Part shown: positions 1-9,436 of the stretch, in pieces
How positions within the stretch are numbered: position 1 is the first letter of the stretch
How the letters are laid out: each line of letters opens with the position of its first letter
Source of the DNA: Tetracentron sinense
Lineage: Eukaryota > Streptophyta > Magnoliopsida > Trochodendrales > Trochodendraceae
Direction of reading: 5' to 3'
DNA: 64,000 nt
NCBI GenBank assembly: GCA_015143295.1
Contig: CM026573.1
Coordinates: 4,313,950 to 4,377,949 of the forward strand
Translations under genes and position numbers: made by a program
Notes under the pieces: generated by a model
Database searches by the model: none
The model's input: the letters and a program-made list of their open reading frames with translations, nothing else
Told to the model about the DNA's origin: nothing

Positions 1-175
1 CCGAGGGTGAAGCCCGGTAGGCTAGTTTGGGCCCGGTAGGCCAAGGATGAGCCCGGTAGGCTAGGATTTGGCCTGGTAGGCCGAGATTGGGCTCGGTAGG
101 CCAAGGATGAGCCCGGTAGGCTAGGATTTGGCCCGGTAGACTAAGGGGTGAGGCCCAGTAGGCCCAGGGTGTCTT
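1..175. repeat. GC-rich tandem repeat, GCCCGGTAGG units
   Basis: Six or more imperfect units of about 28-30 bp, each carrying the core GCCCGGTAGGC followed by an alternating spacer (CAAGGATGA or TAGGATTTG). Two adjacent units form a higher-order unit of roughly 58 bp. The array runs off the left edge of the window, so its full size is unknown. It is not coding in any frame I can support. Confidence 0.85.
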
Positions 176-1491
176 AACCAAGGGTTAGGGTTACTAACCG
201 GGGTTAAGAAATATGATTAATCCTAGTCAGGGGTGCTAACCATGGTTAAAAAGTCCAATATCAGATTTTTTGGTCTTTTTGAATTTTTCTGATTTTTTTG
301 GGATTTTTTGGATAGTAGTTTAGGCTCGTTGCGGAGCAACGGGCTTAAACTAACTATGGGTCAATGCTAATTAAGGTCAAGAACAAACCTATGGGTTACT
401 TAAGGCCAAATTTAACAAAGTTAAAACTTACCTAAAAGATTAACCAAAATGATTTAGACTAAGAGGAGACTACCACTAATCTAAAAAGTTAACCGAGCTG
501 GACCTAACCTAGATGCTAATTAACTAAAATCTATGTTAACCACAAAAAAAAAAAAAACTTTTGTCTAACCAAAACCATGTTTATCCAAAAGAGTACTTAA
601 GGGACTAACCTAGAAGTCATATTCTAAACTATTTGGAACTAAACTGAAATACAGTTTCAAACTAAGATAAGAAAAGCTAGATGAATCACATTCTAAACTA
701 AACCTCAAGAAATCTAACCAACTAACCTGTTAACTGAAATGCAGATTTTATTTGATCTAAAGATTAGGCTAACTGAACCATTAAAGGCTAACTACAAACT
801 ATGTTATCTAAAAACACTTTGCAGATTTTTAAAGGACTAACTAAACCATAAAGGAACTAACTAACCATTTGCAGATTTCATGAAACTAACTAGATATATA
901 CATATAACTAAACAAACTGTTTGCAGGTTTCACAAAACTCACTAACATGTACAGAACTAACTGAACTTTGACATACTAATCTCTACAGATTTTGAAGCAC
1001 TGCCATTTACAGATTTCATAAAACTAGCTAAACATATAGAACTAAACTGAATGAAATTTTGCAGATTTTAAGAGGACTAATGTTCACGAATTTTTGCAAG
1101 CACTAACTATTAAGCTACTTGGCTGATTTTCAAAGGACTAACAGTTTTTTAGAATGAGCTAACTATTAAACTAGAGCTAGCTAAGAACTAAATAAACATT
1201 TAAAGATTACATGATACTAACTAGATTATGTCAAAGATTGTAGCAACTAACTAAACTAACAGATTTTTAAATACTAACTAATCTAGGACAGGTTTTCAAA
1301 ACACTAACTAAAAGCAACTACAGACTTTTAAACACTATCTAACTTAAAGAACAAAAAACAGATTTTGCATTAGCTAAACACAAGTTAAATTAAACTAAAT
1401 AGAGCATTAGAAAACTAACAAATTTTAATCTAACTAAACTAATTTAGTCTGAACACAAGTTAAGTTAAGAAAGGAAGGGGACAGGGGACTT
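176..1491. other. AT-rich non-coding stretch with CTAACTAAAC / GCAGATTTT words
   Basis: There is no gene here. The sequence is built from loosely repeated words (ACTAACTAAAC, TGCAGATTTT, CATATAGAACTAA) with no fixed period. The first ~80 bases carry TTAACC and GGTTAA words like those in MITE arms elsewhere in the window. If the minus-strand splice donor at 1492-1493 is real, this stretch would be its intron; the composition suits that but does not prove it. Confidence 0.4.
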
Positions 1492-1493
1492 AC

Positions 1494-2290
1494 CTGTAGC
1501 TGCTCGTAGAGAGGAGAATGGGGTAACTCTGTTGTTGGGTGTGAAGGAGACCACAAGAAGGCTGATCTGGGCTTGCTAAGTGGGGTTGCAGATATTGTGG
1601 CGTGTTGGCCTGCAGTGCTACTGTTGGAGTGTTGCTTTGGCCACCGTGAAGAAGGTTGTGGATGGGAGCAGCAGCTATTGCTGCTATGGAGGAGATGGGG
1701 CGTTGCTACGGGTGCGAGGACATGCTACTGTCGGAGTTAGTTGCTGTGAAGCTGCTACTTGCTGGACTAGATGAGAAAAATGACTGTTTGGGGGCTTGAA
1801 AGGAGGTGTTTTGAGGACTGTAATGAGTATGAACTGAGGAGAGGTTGGTTGCTGTTTTGGGGTGTGAACAAGAGTGTTTTGGGTGGCTGTCACAAGGACT
1901 TGTGACAACGAGGTGGGAGTGGAGTTGGCCGGATTGGGGATGAAGGTGATGGGGGTTACTCTTACAGATATGTCGGAATCATGCAGGGGGTTTCTCTCAA
2001 AACCCAACAACAATTTTGATTGGGATTTCTTGGGTATTCCTTGTGATCTCTCCCTCTGGCCTCCACTGATTTCGTCCCCCTTTTTAAAGAAGAAATGGAA
2101 AAGAGGGTTTCAAAATTTGAATAAGAAATTGGGGGGAAGGGAACGGCTGCCATTGGTGGCCACCCTGAACTCGGCAGGGGCAGCACAGAGGGACGGAGGT
2201 AGCTCGAAGCACTGCTATGTGCCACTTCCATTCTCATGCAAGAAACCTTCTGGTTTTTCAAAAGCTACCTGCAGGTGAACATGAAAGAGG
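1494..2290 (-). other. Possible minus-strand exon or LTR-like segment with a strong splice donor
   Basis: On the minus strand a consensus donor CTACAG|GTAAGTCC falls at 1494/1493, and an open frame of about 109 codons (2013 to 1684) lies upstream. The translation is rich in Ser, Thr, Pro and Gln and resembles no family I recognise. A minus-strand CTTTAAAAAGGGGG block near 2080 could be a core promoter. The segment could be a host leader exon, or the R-U5 and leader of an LTR element. I cannot decide between them. Confidence 0.25.
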
Positions 2291-2594
2291 AAAGACCCTG
2301 GGGTCTTGGGTCTAAACCATGGGTCATGGGCCATGGATTTGGGTCTAAGATTTTAGCTCATTGCTCATGGGCCATGGGCCAAAGGCTTGGGTTGAGACTT
2401 GAGTTGAGACTTGGGTCTAGGGGCTTCGGCCCTTGAAGCTTTAGCAAAATCTCAACTTTAGGGCTAAGACCTAGCAAATAAACACATGAGTTTTGGGCCG
2501 GGGTTGTGCCACAAACTCTAGGGTTAAGCCGAGCCCACCATGGTTAAATTAATTAACTAAGGTTAAAGGGGGTGTAAAAATAGAGTGCTGACAG
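2291..2594. other. Low-complexity GGGTC/CATGGG stretch
   Basis: Short repeated words (CATGGGCCATGG, TTGAGACTTGGG) and TTAACC/GGTTAA words similar to the MITE arms found throughout the window. No coding potential is supported. It ends abruptly where homology to the copia fossil begins. Confidence 0.5.
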
Positions 2595-4590
2595 TGAGCA
2601 TTGCATTATGGGCAAGTAGACTAGTGTCAAGTTTGGGACAGCAGTTCTTCGTACACAGGTGACTCTAGATTATGTTCAGACAGATGTATGTGGACCTACC
2701 AAAGTTGCATCTTTGGGAGGTAAACACTGTTTTGTTATATTTACTGATGACTTCTCAAGGCGAGTTTGAATGTACACAATGTGGCATAAAAGTGAAGTCT
2801 TGGATGACTTTCTTTAGTGGAAGAAAATGATCGAGACCCAAACTAGCAGAAAGATAAAAAGACTCAGGTCAGATAATGGTAGTGAATACAAGTCAGATCC
2901 AGTCATGTAAGTATGTCAGGATAAGAGGATAGTTAGACACTTCACAGTTAGAGATACGCTGCAACATAATGGAGTGGCAGAACGCATGAACTGTACTTTA
3001 CTGGAGAAGGTGTAATGTATGTTGTCCAATTCTGGATTGGGCAAGGCATTCTAGGCTAAAGCAGTGACATATGTATGCCATAGGATCAACATGTTACCTG
3101 CAGTTGCAAATAATGGGAAAACACCTATAGAGGTATGGTCTGGAAAACCTGCTACAGATTATGATTTCTTGCATATATATTTGGTTGTCCTGTATATTTT
3201 CATGTCAAATAAACTAAGTTGGATCTTAGAGCCAAGAAAGCTATATTTTTGGGCTTTAACACAAGTGTAAAGGGATACAAGCTTTGGTGTCCCGATGAAA
3301 AGATATTTGTTTTAAGCAGGGATGTTAGCTTTGTAGAGTCTGAGATGGTAAATCAAATGAAGAAGAAGGATTCTTAGAAGGAAAATATGAAAAATGGTAC
3401 TTTGCAGCAAGTGAAGTTTGAGGTTCTAGTGGTTCCAATGAAGATTGTTCATATAGTCAATAGTCACATAGGACATTCAAGTGATGAGGACTCCGGTTCA
3501 ATTGAGAAAGATGCTCCAGTTCATGTAACCCCACAACAACCAGATTCTATTGTAGCCAGTAAACCTAGAAGAGAAGCTAGAAAACCTGCAAGGTCTACTG
3601 ACTTGGTGGATTTTGCACTTCCAGTAGTTGATGATTATGTTCCACTTACTTACAGAAAAGCCTTGAAAAATTCAAAAAATGTAGAGAGGAAGAAGGGAAT
3701 GGATGAAGAGATGAAGTCACTATACAAAAATCAAACTTAGTTTTTAGTACAACTTTCAAAGGGAAAGAAAGCAATTGGTTGCAAGTGGGTATACACCAAG
3801 AAGGAAGGTTCTTCGGGAAAGGACAATGTGAGATTCAAGGCTAAATTGGTGGCTAAAGGCTATGCGCAGAAGGAAGGGATAGATTACAATTAAGTTTTTC
3901 TCCTGTCGTTAAGTATTCTTTTATTCGAATTTTGCTAGCTTTAGTTGCTCAGTTTGATCCTGAGTTAGCACATCTCGATGTCAAAATTTTCTTCTTACAT
4001 GAGATTTGGAGAAAGAAATATACATGTGTCAACCAGATGGGTACAAGGTTACTGGTAAAGAGAATTGGGTTTGCAAACTGAGAAAGTAGTTGTATGGTTT
4101 GAAACAGTCTCCAAGACAGTGGTACAAGCAATTTGATCAGTTTATGATAGAGCAAAAGTACACAAGAAGTCAGTTTGACCTTTGTGTGTATTTTCGGAAG
4201 CTTCATGATGGTTCCTTCATATATTTACTCTTATATGTAGATGACATGCTCATTGCATCAAAGAGCAAGGTGGAGATAGATAGGTTCCCTATATTGTCTT
4301 TATGTTGTAACCCTTATATATGATATTTTTTAGGGTTTATTTCGATAAAGGGGAGAGCCGTTTTTTCTTGTGACTTAGGAAGAGGGTTTTCTGAGTGAGA
4401 GGATTATAAAATCTTCTGTTGAATATAGTGATCGATCACCGCTACCCGTGGATGTAGGCATATAGCTGATCCATGTAAATCGTGTATCTCTGTTGATTTG
4501 TTTCTCTCTTCTGTTTGATTATTTGTTTACTATTTTAGATTTCTTTCACTGTTATTTGCACGCTTTCACACAATACGCAAAAGTAAACTT
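2595..4590 (+). mobile_element. Ty1/copia fossil, Tork-like lineage (integrase, RT, LTR part)
   Basis: The plus strand preserves recognisable copia pol blocks in family order. The integrase core (about 2640-2990) has GGKHCFVIFTDDFSR and RLRSDNGSEY. Its C-terminal part is at about 3060-3340 and a linker at 3387-3740. Reverse transcriptase follows (about 3770-4290) with the motifs GCKWVYTKKEG, LVAKGYAQ, MYGLKQSPRQWYKQFDQFM and LLLYVDDMLIA. From about 4330 the sequence changes to an LTR-like tail with a purine-rich AAAGGGGAG run and a CCCGTGGATGTAGGCATA block typical of Tork/Tnt1-type LTRs. The element is a fossil with many breaks (order of ten), so it is old. No partner LTR is visible in the window. 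Confidence 0.85.
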
Positions 4591-4650
4591 CTTGATCGTT
4601 GGATCTTATAGTGTAATGAAAAAACAAATTGACCAACTAATGTTGGTGAT

Positions 4651-4842
4651 GTGGAAAGCCATCCTTTCTTTGTAGGTGCGGAAACTCATGTTGTTGCCAT
4701 TTCTTACCGAGAAATTCATTCAGTTAGCGTTCATGTGGGAAAAAAGTCTAAATTCATAGTAAGATATCATGCTGACACGGAAGAGAAAGACTTTCCACGT
4801 GGAAATACTTATTGTCTAGTATATGATGGATGTTTGGACTGA
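4651..4842 (+). other. Short unrecognised open frame after the copia fossil
   Basis: A 63-codon frame whose translation has balanced composition (for example HVVAISYREIHSVSVHVGKK) rather than the low-complexity look of chance frames. I do not recognise a family. It lies 60 bases beyond the copia LTR-like tail and may be a remnant exon or transposon coding sequence. There is no convincing start context and no splice sites. Confidence 0.15.
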
Positions 4843-4859
4843 CCGCACTAAGAAAATAA

Positions 4860-5990
4860 GCTTGTAATTACAGTTCACTAGAAATCTCTTCTTGTTGCAA
4901 CTCATCATTGCTTGTTGTAATGGGTTCAACATTATTGTTAAAATTTACGTGACTTACCATATTCAAAAAGGAGCAATGCTCAGCGAACCCATGGGTCCGT
5001 TTCATATCTTACCTTGTGTCCTCGTATCCCTTTTAACACTCCTTTAACCATGGTTAAGCTTAACTAAATTAAAACTAAGATTTGGTCTTTTTTTTTGAAA
5101 AATCATGGTTGGATTGCTTAACCCTAGGGGTGAGTGAATACTAACAACAGTAGGTAAGTATTTAAAATTGGGGCGTGGACCAGTGGGGACCTGCCCCTCG
5201 GTTTTAAAATGGGACCCCTAGGTACGTTTACTATTTTCCTTCAAAAAATAAGCAGCACATTTAGGGCTGTCAATGGGCCAGGCTTCATTGGGCCCTAGTT
5301 TGTAGCATTAACCCCTTAGGATTCACTAGACACTGCCTAGGATATAGAAATGACTGATCTTCCCTTCTTCGATTGGATGGTCTATAAATGTCCGATCAAG
5401 CTAATTTTTGTCATGTTTCTCTCGAGCAACCCGTCTTGACATCCAATGGTTAGATTCCTAAACAACTTTTCATGTGTTACATTATTAGGGACTGCTCATT
5501 ACAAGTTTCAATGAGTATGGCTCATTAGAATGCTACTCTATATATTGATAAAGATATATGTTGTCTATGTTATATTATGTAAAACATATTGAACATATAA
5601 ATATTACATTATATATATGTGTGTGCACTGTTAGTAGAGTGTGCACCCTGTTGTACTACAACATGGTATTCAGGGGCATAGTCCTCTTCCTATAATAGAG
5701 TTATTGTTTTTTTTTTTTTTAAATAGTAAGTAATATCTAATTTTTATACATAGTGGTCTTCCTTAGGATGTAATTGTTGAATATATGAGAAGTTTGGCCT
5801 CTTAATTTTTTTTTTTGAGGAATTCTAACACCAGTCACAACTTTACAAATTCTTACCATGGTTACGAATGTGCCACTGCTCCTTTAGAAAAGGTTGAGGC
5901 CATAACTTCCGCTTTGAAGAAAATTTTTTTAACATGTTATTGAATATAACAATGATAGGTGTCTCACCCACCATGTTACTTTAGGAGAAA
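4860..5990. other. Intergenic DNA with a partial foldback-MITE arm
   Basis: About 5030-5160 carries a degenerate copy of the MITE core arm (TTTAACCATGGTTAAG ... AACCCTAGGGGTGAGTGAAT). About 5178-5236 resembles segments at 30688 and 36004 (a GGACC-AGTG-GGACCT palindrome). At 5264 AGGGCTGTCAATGGGCCAGG matches the terminus of the hAT-type MITEs at 8442 and 37022, but no second end is visible. The rest is AT-rich and featureless. Confidence 0.5.
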
Positions 5991-8160
5991 ATTGAAAAAT
6001 ATTGACTGGAGATAGCATTCCTTATGCTTCCCCCTGTTTCTCTATTTCTATCACGCTTCTTCAGTAAGCCTAAGTTCAGTAATGTCGGCAGTGGGATTAC
6101 CAACATTTTCTTTATCCGACCAAAATTAGGTAAATCAGGTTTATTTCGGCATAGGCATTCCCATTTCAGGAAATATTCTTAGAATGTTAGTATTACCATT
6201 ATTGACATTCCCATTTTTTAGCCCAATCTGGTAATGGTGGTATTGTGTTTACCACCATTCCTAGGCAATGCACAGACCTGTAACCCCTCCTTTTTGTCTC
6301 TTCAATCACCTCAAAGCACTCCACCAACCCATATCTGAATTACAAACCTACCCTAACCTTCATTTAGCCTATAAATACCCACTCTCCCAAAGCCAATTGG
6401 TCACTCCATTTTTTTCTACATGAAACCTATTGTATTTGTAAAAGAGAGGAGAGCTATCAACCATACCTAAAACTAGTGAGAGAGGGTAAGTTAGGTTCTC
6501 TAAGAGAGAAGCCTTGAGCTAGCACTTCTAGGATAACTCCCTCTCCAGGTTGCACCACCGTCTCTCTACTTTGGAGCTTGAAGAAGAAGGGTAAGGAGTA
6601 TGCTCCTCCACCTTCCTCATCTTGCTTTTTTCTTTTCCTTTTTTCTTAGGGTCTAGTCCTTCTCTAGACCCCCTCTAGAAGGTCCATCTTCTTCCAACAT
6701 AGTTGGGTCGCTCTACATCATCTCCAAAGATGTAGGGGGACTCCATTAATGGAAGTGGATGGATATATTCCCTATTTTCCTTTCTTATCATGTTCTCTTG
6801 CTTGCACCTTTTTTTTTTCTTGTGTTTTGGTTTCAGTAAGATTTAGGGTGTAAGTAGAACCCCAGAGAGGAGGTGCTACCCAAGTGGCAGTGTCATTTTA
6901 AAACCTGAGTAAGAATGACGTCAAATAGTCTACTGCCAATCTAGGTTTCAACAGAACGAAGGATTGGTGACAAACTATTTACCGACAATCTCCAGAAGTG
7001 CATAAAAAGGGTCTCAGACCCTCATCTTTGGAGTATCTAAAATACCCCAGTCCTCTTGCAATCTCCCTCAGTTCCCTCATGTAATGTTTTCAAATTTGGA
7101 GTACGCCTAGAATGTTAGTACTACGTTTACCGACACTCTAGGCATGCTTTGTTTATGTTCTCTTCCTTTGAGATAGGCTTCTACCCTAGACTTTGGGCCT
7201 TACGTAACATTTGTCCACTAGGATTCATTCCCTTACCTATAGTGCTAGTTTGTAGCACTTTTTGTAATTGGCGCTAGACAGAACACCGACATTTCTATTC
7301 TGTAAGTAACTAGAATTAGTGGTACTGTTTCTACTGCCAATACAGACAATGCTATGAAATAGCACAGCCCCTGATTTGGGCCACTGTAGAAAGCCCATTT
7401 CGGCTCTGCATTGTTCTTGAGGACCCCTTAGACTTCTGACTTAACAGGGATTAGTTCCTAACCCTACTTAGTTTCCCTAAGCCCGCCTTGTTCGCAATGA
7501 GCCTAAACTATTATGTAAAAACTCGAAAACATTCAAATACTCCAAAATACTAAGAAACACAAATGCAATCAATTTAGCATCCGCTCTACACTGGTCTGAT
7601 CTTGCCAAAAGTGGGTATGTAGAAAACCCGAGCAAGGGTCCAACTTCCACCTAGGATAGCGACCCTCTTTTCTTTTACCTTAATTAACATAATCAAAATA
7701 TCATCTTTTTATTTCCTTTATTAATTTATGTTAATTGGCTTAGATTTATGGAGTTGGTTACCATCTTCCGATGGGGTCCCAGAGTGCTTAACTCTTTTCG
7801 CGGAACTTAATTAAATCGCTTACCAAGAATCTCTACTTAACCTTAGGCCCTTATCCAGTTTTCACTTGGGTTCCTACCATGGTCTCTATTTTCTTTCTTT
7901 CTCTAACCCGAACTTTTGGTGGTTCTTAAAGTATCACTCTTATAGTTTCATTTAATTTTTTTTACTAACTTGCAGGCACTCATGGAGTACTGGGTAGTTG
8001 GTATAGCTTCTCTTCATTGATAATTTATTTGATAACATTTGTAACTGATCGAATGGTTATGATTATCTGACCATATTTTTTGTTTTTGGTCACCATAATC
8101 TGACCATATTGACTACCATTATAAAGGGCCTTCTAGAATGCTGCAAGAATTTACCTCTAC
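5991..8160 (+). other. Non-coding stretch, possible LTR/leader of an unidentified LTR element
   Basis: No open frame is supported. Three things hint at an LTR: CCTATAAATACCC near 6370 looks like a TATA box, a purine/pyrimidine-rich leader follows, and ATTGGCGCTAGACAG near 7266 resembles the primer-site start (TGGCGCC) seen in the two gypsy elements of this window. The recurrent phrase GAATGTTAGTA..AC appears near 6184 and 7118. I found no partner LTR or target duplication, so this stays a suggestion. Confidence 0.25.
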
Positions 8161-8180
8161 TCACTCTGTCTCTCTTTTGA

Positions 8181-8811
8181 GATCGAATCACAGCAACCAA
8201 TCAAGATTGAACTCTACACACAGGTCAACACGTGTTCCTTCTAATCCCTATTAACCATGTTTAAGATTCACTAATCCTTAGGATTCAACAATCTAACCTT
8301 AGTTTTTAGAAAAAAAAATTAAACCTTAGAGTTAATAAATTTAAATTTTTTTTAAGAACCAAGTTTAGATTGTTGAACCTTAGTTAGTAAATCTTAACCA
8401 TGGTTAATAGGGGATCAAAGAGACACATGTTGACCTGTGGGTAGGCATGTCAATGGGCCGGGCCGGCACACAAGCCCGCCCGGTCTGCACTAATTGATTA
8501 TTAACTGGGTTGGGCTTGGGCTTTAAGTCTAAAGCTCGTGGCCCATTTCATAGGCTTTTAACCGGGCTTAGCCTGACTAACGCGGCCAATTGAGCCCGTT
8601 TATTTATATTTTATAGGCAAAAAGTTGCATACGATTTTTATATGGGCCGGTCTAGTCCGGCCCAATTAATAAGTGGGCTGGTCTAGCCCGACCCGTATAT
8701 TAATAGGGCCTAGTCAGGCTCAGGCTGGCCCGAACCCGGTCCATTGACACCCATACCTGCGAGTGCGATTGAACTCTTCTCGAGTTCAATCACGATTGGT
8801 GGTGATCGATC
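8181..8811. mobile_element. Foldback MITE, family A, with a second MITE inserted in it
   Basis: The ends are inverted repeats: left GATCGAATCACAGCAACCAA ... GATTGAACTC; right GAGTTCAATCACGATTGG ... GATCGATC. The inner arms (ACACAGGTCAACACGTGT ... TTAACCATG ... GGATTCAACAATCTAACC) recur in reverse order at 8345-8440. The right arm is interrupted at 8442-8755 by a hAT-type MITE. Without that insertion the element is about 310 bp. It is non-coding. Confidence 0.75.
8442..8755. mobile_element. hAT-type GGGCC-rich MITE nested in the family A MITE
   Basis: The termini are TAGGCATGTCAATGGGCCG on the left and, read inward on the other strand, TATGGGTGTCAATGGACCG. The flanks CCTGTGGG (8434-8441) and CCTGCGAG (8756-8763) match at six of eight bases, as expected for a decayed 8-bp hAT duplication. 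The interior is rich in GGGCC/GGCCC words. There is no coding capacity, so mobility would depend on a transposase supplied elsewhere. Confidence 0.7.
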
Positions 8812-8856
8812 TCCCTTTTCTCTGCAATTTATATTCTCTAACATCTTTGCAGGATG

Positions 8857-8905
8857 AGATCAAATCACAGCCACTTGCGATTGAACTTGGGAAAAGTTTT
8901 AGTCC
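8857..8905. repeat. Family A MITE terminus fragment
   Basis: GATCAAATCACAGCCACTTGCGATTGAACTTGGG-type sequence matches the outer end of the family A foldback elements at 8181 and 10138, with no matching second end. It is probably a truncated copy. Confidence 0.5.
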
Positions 8906-9057
8906 TTATGGCTAATATTTTTAACTCTTGCACGTGAGATAGAGGAGAGGGGGAGAAAGAGTGGGAAGAATGACCTTAATGAGACCTATATGATGCACAT
9001 ATGTGAAAAGATGTAAGTATAATTTTGTTATAATGATTATAACACAGTTTAAATACA

Positions 9058-9207
9058 AAGAGGAGCTCTGCTGCACCTTTTTAGCAGAGCTCCCCTTTTT
9101 ATACTGGCGGTTGCAATCTTATAATTATGGTAGGTTGTAAAATTGCCCTATCCTCTCTTAGTAATTACAAATGTGCTGCGGCCATAGTGTTCAAAAGGGA
9201 AACTAAC
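9058..9207. mobile_element. Short foldback element, GGAGCTC family, copy 1
   Basis: Starts with an inverted GGAGCTCTGCT ... AGCAGAGCTCC and continues with AATTATGGTAGGTTG ... AGTAATTACAAATGTGC to AAAAGGGAAACT. The same arrangement is present at 36765-36932, so this is a dispersed family of roughly 150-170 bp. Non-coding. Confidence 0.55.
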
Positions 9208-9436
9208 ACTGTGAAGCTAACCCGAAATTAATCTCTTATTATATATAATGAAATAAGTATATGGATAATTTTATCGTTCTCATTATAATGGTAGAAAAGG
9301 TAAGTGTAAGGTTTTTACCTTCCAAAATAAAGATTTATTTTGACCATAGTGACAAAATTCAAAGTGTTCTCGTAGTAGTAATAGTTGAGATAACACAATC
9401 AAATTGAAGTCTAAATTCTACGAACATTAAATTATC

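Noticed and set aside
5991-8160. A complete LTR retrotransposon at 6000-8160
   Set aside because: A TATA-like box and a TTGGCGCT primer-like site exist, but I found no second LTR, target duplication or coding region, so it is recorded only as a weak possibility.
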